Position numbers and translations under genes: made by a program. Shown here piece by piece: positions 48,142 through 63,633 of a stretch of DNA of 64,000 nucleotides (position 1 is the stretch's first letter; each line of letters begins with the position of its first letter). The notes under the pieces were generated by a model. It saw only the letters and a list, made by a program, of their open reading frames with translations, searched no databases and had not been told where the DNA came from. The DNA is from Brachionus plicatilis (lineage: Eukaryota > Rotifera > Eurotatoria > Ploima > Brachionidae): the NCBI GenBank assembly GCA_010279815.1, contig QEOQ01000141.1, positions 372,001 to 436,000 of the forward strand, given 5' to 3'.

Positions 48142-48439
48142 TTGATATTTTATCCCTTTATAAAAGCTTAACTTATAAAAATTCAAATAAAAAACCAATA
48201 TGCTTTTCGGTATTAAATAATTAGTTAAAGTTTGCTATTAAAATGGATTATTTTTTTCTATGTGCCAAATGCATTTTTTCAATTTATTTTTTAATAAAAA
48301 AAAAATTCCTTTTTTTGAAGGTTTAGAAATTTTTTAATACCAAAAATCATCATTTTTCTAAAATTACTCTTTGCGATCTAAAAAGAAAGAATTAGTTCGT
48401 TCGTATCTGTAAAGATATATTATTTCTGAAGTATCAGTT

Positions 48440-48785
48440 CTTGGGATTTGTGAAGTTCAGTACAAAAAAACAGAACAAAATGATAAAAAATTGAATAACT
48501 TTTTTGCTAAAAGTTTAAAATTAGTTCCGTAAATGCAACATTGTGCAACTTCCAAAGTTGCTTTAACTGTCAAAGTCTGCTAATGATGTGCAAAATCTCT
48601 GCAAAATGCACTGCGCTTGAACACATTGAAATCTAATTTCTGCTAAATTTGCAGAGTTTTGCAAACCTTGATAGCTGGTGCAACTCTGAAAGTTTCTCAA
48701 TGTTGTAATCACGAAACTAATTTAAACTGTTAGCAAAAAAGTTATTCAATTTTTTATCATTTTGAACTGAATTTCACAAAACCTA
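48440..48785. repeat. ~345-bp foldback MITE with ~95-bp arms
   Basis: The block TTGAATAACTTTTTTGCTAA in the left arm is repeated as its exact complement in the right arm. The arms extend outward to GATTTGTGAA / TTCACAAAA and inward past the AATTAGTTCCGT / ACGAAACTAATT pair. The centre has several TGCAAAA and GCAACTT words. Non-coding. Confidence 0.85.
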
Positions 48786-48928
48786 GTAATTTTAATTATT
48801 GTTATAATAAAACCTAACAAATAGTTCAAGAAACAAAATTAATTTTTTTTAATTGATCAAAAAATTATCAAAAACAAGTAATTTTGTAAGAACAAATTCG
48901 ATTTAAAATCAAAAGTTAATTTGAAAGG

Positions 48929-49000
48929 TCCCGCGTGGTCTAGTGGTTAGGATTTGACGCTCTCACCGTCAAGGCCCGGGTTCAATTCCCGGCACGGGAA
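48929..49000 (+). tRNA. tRNA-Glu (CTC), copy 4
   Basis: Same mature sequence and C6·A67 mismatch as the other copies. It is preceded by TTTGAAAGG instead of the shared flank and followed by AAAATTTTTTT. Confidence 0.95.
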
Positions 49001-49457
49001 AATTTTTTTATTACATCAACAAGCATTTCATTTTTTTTTAATTTTGTTTTTCAGTTTTTAGTAAATATTTGTCAATTTTTATTCCAGAAATTAAAATCAG
49101 GAATTTTATTCTTGAAAAGTTTCATTAATAAATTAACTTAATTTACTTTACTAATCAAAGAGTCAAATTTAATTTAAATTTTTTATGAAAGCTCTCATCC
49201 AAAAATATAATTCCCTGGTTATAACATTATTATCAAACCATTCATATATTATAATCAATTTTTGAAATAAAACTAACGTTTAATTCAAAAATGGTAATGA
49301 AATGAAAAATTAATAATACTTAAATTATAATTTATAATTTTAGTTATTTTTTTTATTGAATTTGTAAAAATTTTCCCTATCAAAAAATCATGCACTCAAG
49401 TCGCCTCAGCATTATAAAAAATAATTTGACATAATTAAAAATAAAAATATATTTAAA
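49001..49457. other. Upstream region of CLN3
   Basis: AT-rich; no clear promoter motif was seen. Confidence 0.5.
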
Positions 49458-50984
49458 ATGCGCTTTCGTGTAACAAATTTTTTTGCATTTAATTTTATTT
49501 CAAAGCTATTCGAGAAGATAATTCATCTAAGTCAAAACAGTTCAAATTTGTTATCTTCTCAAGATGCACCGTCACAAGAGACCGAATTCAAGAAAAACGT
49601 CAATAACTTTCAAAAAAAATATTATTCTAAAATAGTTTTTAGTTGTTTTTACCTTATCGGATTCTGTAATTTATTTCCAATTATTACTATGATCTCAGCC
49701 GCCCATGATTTGCTCAAAACAGATATAGATTCTCAAAACAACATGACCAAAAGATATGGTGGTAAATACGACTGCAATGAAATTTCAACTGGTAAATTTT
49801 ACTTCTTTTCAAAAGTTTTTACCTAAAAAACATTTCAAAAAGGTGCTGTATTGTTGGCAGATGTACTTCCTGGTCTTTTAATGAAGTTTTTAATTTCTGC
49901 ATTTTCCAATCGTATTAGCTATACAAAAAAATTTATTTTTATTGTGATCACTGGTTCTTTGAGCTTTATAATTGTGTCACAAACATCTAACAGTATTAAA
50001 TGGTTAATTTTTACCGGTATTTGTTGTGCTAGTGTGAGCACCAGCGTTGGAGAGTTAACTTTTTTGAGCTTAACAACTTTGTATCCGACTAACATGTCGT
50101 TTTTTCCCTATGTAATCGGCTCAGGCACGAGTGGATTATTAAGTTCATTTTTCTATGCTAGTCTAGCGAGCTATTTTACGCCAAAAAAGGCCATTCTATA
50201 CATGCTGTTCGTACCATTTTTGATGACAATGGCATACATGTTGCTTCCTGACCATAATAGCTCGCTTTTAAGGCGATCACATTTCAGTGCTATAAAACTT
50301 ATTGACTCGAAAGAAACAGAAATAAATGAAAAAAATTTGGTTCCGTTTGAAACAATGGGACTTTATGATAAATTTAAGCTAACCAAACCATTACTCAAAT
50401 ATATGGTACCTCTTTTTATTATATTTTACTCAGAGTATTTGATAAATCAAGGTCTTTATGAGTTATTATATTTCAAAGATAATAAATTGATAAAGGATCA
50501 TAGTTCACAATACAGATGGTACAATGTAGCATTTCGTACCGGAGTTTTTATATCAAGGTTATCATTACAAATTTTTCCAATAACTTTTTTACCAATCTTT
50601 CCAATTTTGCAAATTTTTAATTTTCTAGTTCTTTTTTTGCATGTTATTTATGGCTTTATACCGTCTATTACAATTGTGCTGATAATTACTTTTTGGGAGG
50701 GTTTGATCGGCGGTGGATGCTATGTGAAGTAATTTAAATAAAAATGACAAAAAAACATTTTTTTATAATTTTAATTTTCAAGTGCTCTAAATTTAGTGTC
50801 AATACAGATTCCAAAAATTTATCGAGAATTTTCAATCGGAGTAACTACGATTGCAGATACCATCGGAATAGCACTGGCAGGATTTACAGGTGATTAAGGA
50901 AATAAGTTTTTAAAATCTAAAAATTAATTTTTATTTGAATTAGCTTTGCCACTTCATAACGCTATTTGTAGACTCGGAATGTAA
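49458..50984 (+). CDS. CLN3: CLN3/battenin-like lysosomal membrane protein
   Basis: Four exons (49458-49791, 49843-50728, 50783-50889, 50944-50984) give 455 residues in frame, close to the usual length of about 440. CLN3 family proteins are multi-pass membrane proteins of lysosomes and endosomes, related to the ENT/MFS fold and needed for glycerophosphodiester clearance. Family blocks seen are ISAAHDLL in TM1, LLADVLPGLLMKFL at the start of exon 2 (about residue 115), VGELTFLSLTTLYP (about 185) and FWEGLIGGGCYVN at the exon 2/3 join. Exon 3 has REFSIGVTTIADTIGIALAG, and the short last exon ends ALPLHNAICRLGM. The usual C-terminal prenylation CaaX box is not present. About eleven hydrophobic segments occur. 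The last exon plus downstream DNA was copied to 45.3 kb. Confidence 0.93.
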
Positions 50985-51317
50985 AATTATAATTTTAAAT
51001 TAATGTATTTTTATAAATTTCAAAAATTTTTTTAAATTTATAATAGAATAATAAAAAAATTCAAAAACAGTATTTTTAATTTTAAATCTATTTGGTTTAA
51101 TTTTTTGTGTTTGAATTACAAAATGTATGCAATGCTGAAATAACATTGAAAAAGTGCGATTTTTCAAATATTTTTTTAAGTTTCAAATAAAAAAATAATT
51201 TTAAGTTAATATTGCAAGCATTTTATATTTGAAACCTTTAATGAGATAGAATGAGTTTAATTTTCATTTAAAAATTTGAAAAAAATATTGAAAATTCTTC
51301 TTTGTTAACTTTTAGCT
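50985..51317. other. CLN3 3' region shared with the 45.3-kb copy
   Basis: The first ~190 bp match the duplicated segment at 45.5-45.7 kb. No gene was recognised. Confidence 0.6.
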
Positions 51318-51690
51318 AATTTATTTATTTATTTGATTTACTGCACCGAGCAAATGCTCCTTCAGAAAAAAAAACAAAATCAAAATAAATTAAAACAGAA
51401 TAAAATAAAATAATAATAAAAAAATATATAGAAAAAATAAAATAAGTTGAAAAAATAGAAAAATATTTAAAATAGAAATAATGAAACAGAGAGTTTCAGG
51501 AAAGAAGAAAAAACAGTAAGGTACCAATTACACAGTGGAGTCGGGTATTCGAGATATCTTGATTTGAAGCCTGCTTTAAATTCTTCTACAAGTCTAGCGA
51601 CCAATAGAACAGAATGACTCAGTGCTGCCCTGACATATTTTTCACTCAACTTAAAAAGTCGATTCGAGACTGTTAGTACCGTAAACTCGG
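51318..51690 (-). pseudogene. Probable LINE 3' end
   Basis: The minus-strand frame reads NRLFKLSEKYVRAALSH, then VEEFKAGFKSRYLEYPTPLC. It is followed on that strand by a short trailer containing GGAGCATTTGCTCGGTGCAG and ending in AAATAAATAAATAA. The combination of a degenerate C-terminal coding stretch, a GC-richer 3' trailer and a tetranucleotide tail is typical of a 5'-truncated non-LTR element. The peptide was not matched to a named family. Confidence 0.55.
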
Positions 51691-51876
51691 GTTTTATAAT
51701 GCAGGGTTAAAACACGAAAATTCAGTTTAAATGCAGTCATTTAACATGTGTTTCGAATTTTTTTCAAAAATTTTTTTGATTTTAATATAAAGTTCAACTA
51801 CAAGGAGGATATGATTTTTGGTATAATTTTTCTGACGCTCTTCATCTTGCTTCCGAAAACTTACAGCAAGTTATTA

Positions 51877-51918
51877 GATGCGGTCTAGTTGTTTTGAGTT
51901 TGACGCTCTTACACTCAT
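51877..51918 (+). pseudogene. tRNA-Glu pseudogene, 5' half
   Basis: GATGCGGTCTAGTTGTTTTG and AGTTTGACGCTCTTACACTC align to the first ~42 nt of the tRNA-Glu genes (GATCCCGCGTGGTCTAGTGG...TTTGACGCTCTCACCG). The D arm and anticodon arm are decayed, and the T arm and 3' acceptor are missing. Confidence 0.7.
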
Positions 51919-52282
51919 TTTTTATCAATTTAAAAGAAAATTCTCAATTGAAGAAGATATATGTTTTTTTTAAGGCTTAAGTGCCTCATAATTTAAAAAT
52001 CTAGGAAAAATCTAGGGAAATCAATCAAAGAACTAAATTTTAATATAATTAAATCTCAATTTTTTTATTCATAGAAATCGGCTCATGGTAAAAAAAAATT
52101 GGTTAAGAAATGCTTCAAAAATTCTAATAATTAAGCATGTTTTTATATCAAACAAATAAAATAACTTTCATTTTTAAAATGAAAGATAAAATAATTAGGT
52201 ATAAAAGCATTTTAATACATTTTTTTTGGAAGAATGATTACCTATAAATAAAAAAAATTTAATTAATTATATTCAAAAATTT
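51919..52282. other. Spacer before tRNA-Glu copy 5
   Basis: Nothing was recognised. Confidence 0.5.
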
Positions 52283-52354
52283 TTCCCGTGCCGGGAATTG
52301 AACCCGGGCCTTGACGGTGAGAGCGTCAAATCCTAACCACTAGACCACGCGGGA
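52283..52354 (-). tRNA. tRNA-Glu (CTC), copy 5
   Basis: A minus-strand copy identical in the mature region. Its 5' flank (52355-52405) is almost the same as that of copy 1: TTTATTTGAATAGA preceded by CAGGATAATTC and CTGATGATTTTGT. A TTTTT terminator is present. Confidence 0.95.
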
Positions 52355-53076
52355 TCTATTCAAATAAAGAATTATCCTGTTACTAAAAAACAAAATCATC
52401 AGCTTTAAAAAATTATTTAAATAAATTTCTCGTCTTTTATTTCAATCAAAATTATATGTAATATTTTAAAAGTCCAAAATTACGTTTCCCTTATTGAATT
52501 TTTTCTTTAATACAAACTAACTTAAGCATCTTCTGTTATAAAGTGAGCAATTCTATATTCGGTATAAGTTCGATCCCTTTCAGTTTCAACAAATACAAAA
52601 ATATAGTAGGTAAACTGAAGTCTATGATCAAATTTAAATGATCATGTCCAAAAGTTATCATTAAATGAAGGTTTTTGTTATCTTTTGGTAATTTTCGATT
52701 TGAAATATTATTAAAGAAACATATTTTCAAAGTAAACATTCAATGTCAAACCGAATTTCTTATAATGTAAATCTCTGCAAAAATTTCAAGCATACAGAAT
52801 AATGCAAAATACTTTGTTATGGTGTAGTAAAGGTTGCTATACATAAAAGTATGTTTCTGTTTTTAATTTTTAATTAAAAAATTACTTTAGATACCTTCTT
52901 TTAATGATAAATTTTGAGCATTATCATTTAAGTTTGAACATAAACTAATTATTAAGACTGATTTTTATGAATTATATGGACTAAAAAATATTGGTTTGTA
53001 TTTAAGTTATAGGAATTAATTTTAGACTAGAATAACTAAGTTAGTTGTAGTGTTTCCTTTAAATTGAAAAAAAAAA
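52355..53076. other. Spacer between tRNA genes
   Basis: Apart from the conserved tRNA-Glu flank at the left edge, nothing was recognised. Confidence 0.5.
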
Positions 53077-53148
53077 CTCCGTGACGGGGAATTGAACCCC
53101 GGTCTCCCGCGTGACAGGCGGGGATACTCACCACTATACTATCACGGA
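53077..53148 (-). tRNA. tRNA-Asp (GTC), copy 4
   Basis: Identical to the other three Asp genes, with a T-run terminator on the minus strand (AAAAAAAAA on plus). Confidence 0.96.
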
Positions 53149-53685
53149 CTTACCATGGTGAATTAAAATTAAACAGAAAAATAAATATAAAATTGGAAAA
53201 CATTTTTGTTTTTTGCTGTATTTTTCCTATTTTAATAATTTATTTTCAATTTTTTCTTCAAATTTAATCCAAATTAAATTCGATATCAGCGTTACAAATA
53301 AAAAAGCTATTAAAAATAATTAGTTATTAGAAAAATTCGTTTTTCTATTTTAAATTCATTGAAAATTTAATTTTAAAAACAAAATGTCAAGTTATTTTTT
53401 GATCAATTAATAACATCTTAGGCATAGATTTACATAATTCAATTTTCGTTTTCATAATAATTCGGCTCAATTGATTAGAACATTGCAAAAATTCTCAAAA
53501 TTTAAAAAAATATTTTTCAAGAATTTTGAATTTTTGTTTGCATTAATTAGAGCTGAATTTATTTTGCATTATTTGCATAATCGTTTTTTTTTCTTAAGAC
53601 ATTTACAAATTTTATTTATCAAGAGAAATAGGAATTGAAAAATAAATTCTTTCTTTTCTCAACAAAATTAACAACTCGAAGTGAA
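53149..53685. other. Upstream region of PHTF
   Basis: AT-rich; no clear motif was seen. Confidence 0.5.
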
Positions 53686-58515
<4,830 letters not shown>

Positions 58516-58603
58516 TTTTTTTAGTTCATTTTAATTTACAAGCCAATTTTTTATTCAGCAATCATTAAATTTTTAATAAACATAATTTTGTAAAATTTTA
58601 AAG

Positions 58604-59471
58604 ATGAGTTTAATTTTGAAATGTTTTCTTGTTATTTTTCTTATCCACAATTATCAATCTAGTGCTGGTTTTATTTCATCAGGTGAGACTGCTTTATTTT
58701 TGAACATTCTGAGTAAAAAAATTAACTCAACAAAAAGGAACGCTTTGGTGCGGAATTGGCAACGATGCTTCAAATTGCACAGAAATAGGAAAAATCAAAG
58801 AAACTGATACTTGCTGTCGAATGCATGATATTTGCCCATATAAATATAATCAAAACAAACGCGAGCACAATGGCTACGAATGGAGCTGGCGAAGGATTTA
58901 CACTCTGACCCATTGTGAATGTGATTTAATGTTCCAAAATTGTTTGGCTCAAGAACCTATTCATGTAAATTCGGCCAAAATATGGCACTCATTTAGGAAA
59001 CTTGGTGTAAAATGTTACTCTTTCTTTCCCTGTAAAAATGATCTTTTTGAAAATTTCTGGTCAAATGTGGAAGATAGAGAAAAAGGTTCTTGTGTTGAAG
59101 ATGTTAGGGTTGTGGTGTTTGAATCGGTGGACGATTATTCACATTTTGTGACCAATAATTTAAATAAGGCTGGACTAGCAGAAGAGCAAAAAATTTTGAG
59201 TTCCTATTTTGATAGATTTTATGTAGCCAAGACAAAAATAGATAAATACTCGGCTTGTATGGACGAGATATTTAGCTATAAGACTACAATTGTCAATAAT
59301 TTTGGTAAACTACATGGATTGAATGGGAGCCCCGAAGCTATGAGAGAACGTGTTGACTTGACCAAAAAACTTGAGGAAGTTTATCAAAACGAACTGGTCA
59401 ATTCAAAAAAAAGTTATTTGGCCTCAAAAGCTAGGGATTTTTTGATGAAAATATTTTCTATCTTAACATAG
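58604..59471 (+). CDS. Secreted phospholipase A2, group III (bee-venom-type fold)
   Basis: Two exons (58604-58681, 58737-59471) give 270 residues in frame. A signal peptide (about residues 1-22) precedes the enzyme domain. Family hallmarks are the calcium-binding loop LWCGIGN and the active-site block CCRMHDICP with the catalytic His-Asp. The Cys pattern continues CECDLMFQNCL and PCKNDL. Such enzymes hydrolyse the sn-2 ester of phospholipids outside the cell. In animals the family includes both housekeeping and venom members, and nothing here marks this as a venom protein. A Lys/Glu-rich helical tail of about 100 residues follows the catalytic domain. The ATG is only 88 nt after the PHTF stop and is preceded by TTTTAAAG, an acceptor-like site. 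AATAAA occurs soon after the stop (about 59547). Confidence 0.9.
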
Positions 59472-60867
59472 GTGTTAGTTAATTTTTTTGTAACTTTAGC
59501 TTTTTACATAGGTATGTATTTACATAAATAATATATTGTTTTTTCAATAAAATATTTCATTTTGCAAAAAATTTATTTAATTAAAAAAACTATTTTAGAG
59601 TTTCACAATTTTTTGTTAATATTTTCGTAGATAACTTTCGAAAATTCACTTGGTCATTTTCCGGATAATTTTTCAAATAAAGATAAATAAAGAATCAAAA
59701 TACGCAATTATTTTTTTTAGATTAAAAAAAATGAGTCAAAATAATAAATCATAGAATAAATTAATTAGTTTGATGAGTTCATTTTTTGGATTTAAAGTTG
59801 TTCAAGAAAAGTTTAAAGACGCTGTTTTTTTTAAATTAAACCCTTTTAATTTTCGGGGTATATTTTTACTCTTTGTTTTTTTTTCCCCTTTAATCGCCTT
59901 CATGACGTTTCTATTCAAATAAAATAGATAAAAATATAAAAAACTAATGAGTAAATTCGACTGAGAAATTTTAGTAAAATTTTTTTTTTAAAGTTTAAAA
60001 TTTTAAAGATAAAAATTTAAATGGGAGAAAATTTTTTTATAAAAATTTCTAAAAACGATCCAAATGACTACTAGTAATTAAAATTTATTTGGTAAAAATT
60101 TTTCCAAGCAAAGACACCAACGATGGTGACTTGAATACAAAAATGCTAGGAAGAAAAGTCAAAGCCAAAACATCGATTTTTTTTCTTACAGATCGGACTG
60201 AAAGTGTTAGATTCGAATGGCTTAAGCGCAATCTAAAAAAACTTTATTGTGCACAAGATTAACTCCAAGATATTTTTTGAGAAATAAAATAAAAGTCTCG
60301 ATCACGCGAAAAGGACGCAAGTCAAATAACATCAAACGTTTCTAACACATTAGCAATTCTGTTTTTAAACAGCTGATAAACATAAGCCAAGCTAAACAAA
60401 TGTTAAGTAACTTGTGTCAAAATAGAAATTTTAAGTAGTCACTGGTGTTTATGTTAATAGAGCTCGATTATAAAAAGTCAAGTCAGAAGCAAAGTGATAC
60501 CAATAATATATCACTCATAAATTATAATTTTTATACACTTATTACCTCGAACAAGACCCCACTAGCGTAATAAATTATGCCTAAATATTGCAAGCAATTA
60601 TTCATTGGAATTTGATGAAAAATTCTTGCACGGGTTCGAAAATGTGAACCCATGCACATTTAACATACACACACCATCATATTTTTATGTTTAGTTTTAG
60701 GTTTATTCTCATTTAAAAAAAAATAAAAAATAAATTAGCCAAAACTTGTTCTTTTTCGCAATTTTAATTGTCTCATATTTGAGTCCGGAAGAGTCTTAAA
60801 AAAGCTTCAATTTACTTTTTGTCAGCTTCATAGATAAAAATACCACCCATCAACAACAAAGAACAAT
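59472..60867. other. Spacer between sPLA2 and heat shock factor
   Basis: No gene was recognised. The right part is the presumed HSF promoter region; no convincing heat shock element or TATA box could be assigned. Confidence 0.5.
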
Positions 60868-60891
60868 CACACACACACACACACACACACA
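60868..60891. repeat. (CA)n microsatellite in the HSF 5' leader
   Basis: About twelve CA units are followed by AACAACAGCA and then the ATG at 60903. It creates spurious open frames on the complementary strand. Confidence 0.9.
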
Positions 60892-60902
60892 ACAACAGCA
60901 AC

Positions 60903-62179
60903 ATGCCCCTGTCAAGTCCCAATTTCGAGTACACCACAACCAACATACCGGCCTTTTTGAGCAAACTATGGACCCTTGTAGAGGACTCAAAATATGACGA
61001 GTTGATCGCCTGGGACTCGGTACACACACATCAATCAAACTCTTCTTTTCATCTAAAATTAATTTTTTTAATCCCAAGAGTGGTTTTAGTTTTCATGTGT
61101 ATGACCAGACCCGGTTTGCCAGAGAGATTCTGCCGAGGTTTTTCAAGCACAACAACATGGCCAGCTTCATCCGCCAGCTAAACATGTGTAATTTTTTTTC
61201 TATTTTTTCAAAGCAGTTCTTGAGACCTTGTCACTTAATTTGTCTTTTTTTTTTTTCCAGACGGCTTCCGCAAAGTGAACAGCATTGACCACGGCAGCCT
61301 AAAAAACGAAAAAGAAGACATGGAGTTTCACCATCCGTATTTCATCCGGGGCAAGGAGCAATTCCTGGAGTTCATCAAGCGCAAAGTGAGTACTCGGCAG
61401 GGAGTTTGATTTTCAATTTTTTGTATCTAACCAAAGCGAGCGCTTTCTGACCTTGGGGTCGCGGGGTCCGAGGCAAAAAAAATTGAAAAGTCTTTAATAA
61501 AATGTGAAACTAACCCGTACCGGTCTCTAGGTCTCGAATGGTCTGAATGCCGCAACTAGCTCAATCGCAACTCCAAAAGATAGTCTGAAAGAAAGCGCGC
61601 CCAGCAATCTAGAGCAAAAACTTAAGCTAAACTTAAATACTTTGCTTCAAATGAGCGAGCTGCAGACGACGCCCACCGAAACAGTAAACTTGTAATGCTT
61701 GGCTCACTTAATTTGACAATTTTTCTCCTAGACTGCGGCCGAGCCTAGCACCGACGAGTCCAGAGTGCTTAGCGCCGTAAATTCGCTCTCTAAAAAACAT
61801 ACCGAAAGCGAAGAAAAAATCCACTATTTGCAAAGGTTTGATTAAATTTTAAGTCTAATTTATAAATAAAAATCCAAATTACGGCTAATACATCAAAGAC
61901 TTTTCAATTAAGGACTCTTAGAGACAAAGACCCCTCGGCCCTAGCATCAAGCGAAGGCACTTTGTATTTGAATTTCTTTTTTTTTTCAATCTTGTAGGTT
62001 CCTGATCTGAAAGTAAGTGCCAATCAGCCCGCCAATTCGAATGGCGCCACAACTCAACAGGCGTTGTCCATCCAATATTCGCCAATTAAGCATGACGAGC
62101 TTAATAAGGTCTTGGATGATGTTAATGTCATTAAGAGCAAGCAGAAAATGGTTGACGATTCGCTGTTTAATGTCAAAAA
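60903..62179 (+). CDS. HSF: Heat shock transcription factor, 5' part
   Basis: Exons: 60903-61019, 61079-61187, 61261-61385, 61531-61683, 61732-61835, possibly 61913-61963, and about 62018-62179. The first three encode the whole DNA-binding domain: [53 protein letters not shown], then FHHPYFIRG and FLEFIKRK. Exons 4-6 are a Ser/Thr-rich linker, longer than in vertebrate HSF1. The last exon starts the HR-A trimerisation coiled coil ([16 protein letters not shown]). HR-B and the activation domain were not found before 64000, so the gene runs on or has a long intron. The acceptor of the last exon is uncertain: the strong TTGTAG at 61997 gives the wrong phase for the previous donor, while GTAAG at 62017 fits. 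The exons are visibly richer in G+C than the neighbouring genes. Confidence 0.9.
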
Positions 62180-63633
62180 GTAAGACTTGTGTCTCCTCCA
62201 AAGCCAATGATGTTTAGACCGTAGTTTTGCCAAATTTGAGCTAAACTTAAGTGCGCATCGAATGCTAGGTCAACTCTAGGGGCACTCTAAAAAAATTTTT
62301 TTTTTTCATTTTGTAATTTATTTGCAGTTGAAATTCTAGGAAAATCTATTGGATTTTTTTTTTGAAATTTTTAAAAATTTTTCAAAAAATTTATTTTCAA
62401 AAGGTCGACCTGTTAATATAATTCCCGCCACTGTTTAAAATATTTGACAAATATGTTTAGATGATCAAGTTCAAAGAAAATATTGGTGTATCTTTTTGGT
62501 TTTTACAGACTTTTTTTTCAAGTCAATAGTTTTAGTCAAAGTTTCAATTTAAATTTTTAAATTCAATGATTTAACTTTATTCGAGACTTGTGAACTCAGT
62601 GTTTAGTTCAATTGTGACTATTTTGGTCCTCATTATTAAAGGAAGATCTTCTATGAAATTTGTCTTTACTTTTGAATATCTTCCTTTTTCTATTCTGTAT
62701 ACGAATTTTCAAAATAAAAAAATATAAATTATTTAAAAAATAGAAATTATTTTAATTCCTTTTTAAAATGCAGTAGATCTGTCAAAATCACACGAACAGT
62801 CATAAATTTCCAGTATTTTTTTTCTAAATATTTACCTCTGTTAAATTTGTTTATGAGGGCCAAACTATTGGGATTTTTAAATTAAATTTCTAGAATTGTG
62901 CAAAATTAAAAAAAAATCATTTAAGTTCAAATCATTCGGCTAAAAAAGTGCACAAAAAATCAAGCCTAAAATCTAAAATCTTCAAAATATATTTAGAATT
63001 TAAAAAAAGCAAAGATTAAATTATTCTTAACCACATATTTACAAATAAAAAAGCACGTTGTGACTTTTGAACAACTCTTTAAAATTATCAATTAATTTAA
63101 ACTTTGGTTCAAAAAAATAATTTTATTTTATTAAAAAATTTTTATCTTATAGTTAATCTTAATAGAATTTTTTAGTAATCATTTTTAGATTAGCCTAATA
63201 ATTAATTTTAATAATTCAAGTCTGAATATATTGAAAAATTTTGACGTTTATTCTATTATTTATATTTATTAATTTTCATTTTAAAAAAGAATAAAGAAAA
63301 AATAGTGTAAATATTAATTCGAAAAATTAAAAAAAAAATGATGAATATCTATAGCAAATTTCAATGAGTTAATGAAAACTATTATTTATTTATTATTTAT
63401 TCGGTAAAATTAATCTCCTTTAGTTTGGAAAAATTAAAAAAAATCAATACAAAAGTCAGAGAAAAAGTTGATTAATATTTGTTTAATCATTAATATTAGA
63501 TAAAAACAATTAACTAGTGTCAGTTTTACCATTCTAATAGTTGAATTGATGAAAATTTAATTTTAAGAATATACAATGGTGATTTGAAAACAGTATTTTG
63601 CGAAAAATTATGTAAATTACCGTAAATTAACCA
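62180..63633. other. Intron or downstream region of the heat shock factor
   Basis: It starts with a GTAAGA donor. No further HSF exon was recognised. AT-rich. Confidence 0.5.

Noticed and set aside
50729..50800. Apparent frame break between CLN3 exons 2 and 3
   Set aside because: It arose from using the TTTAG at 50795; the acceptor TTTCAAG at 50782 gives the right phase and matches the family sequence.
60812..61077. Minus-strand open frames with CVCVCVC runs
   Set aside because: They are products of the CA repeat and the complement of HSF exon 1.
61020..61096. A non-canonical 44-nt intron in the heat shock factor flanked by TTTTCAT repeats
   Set aside because: Taking the acceptor at CCCAAG (61078) gives a normal GT-AG intron in the right phase and restores the expected SGFSFHVYD sequence.
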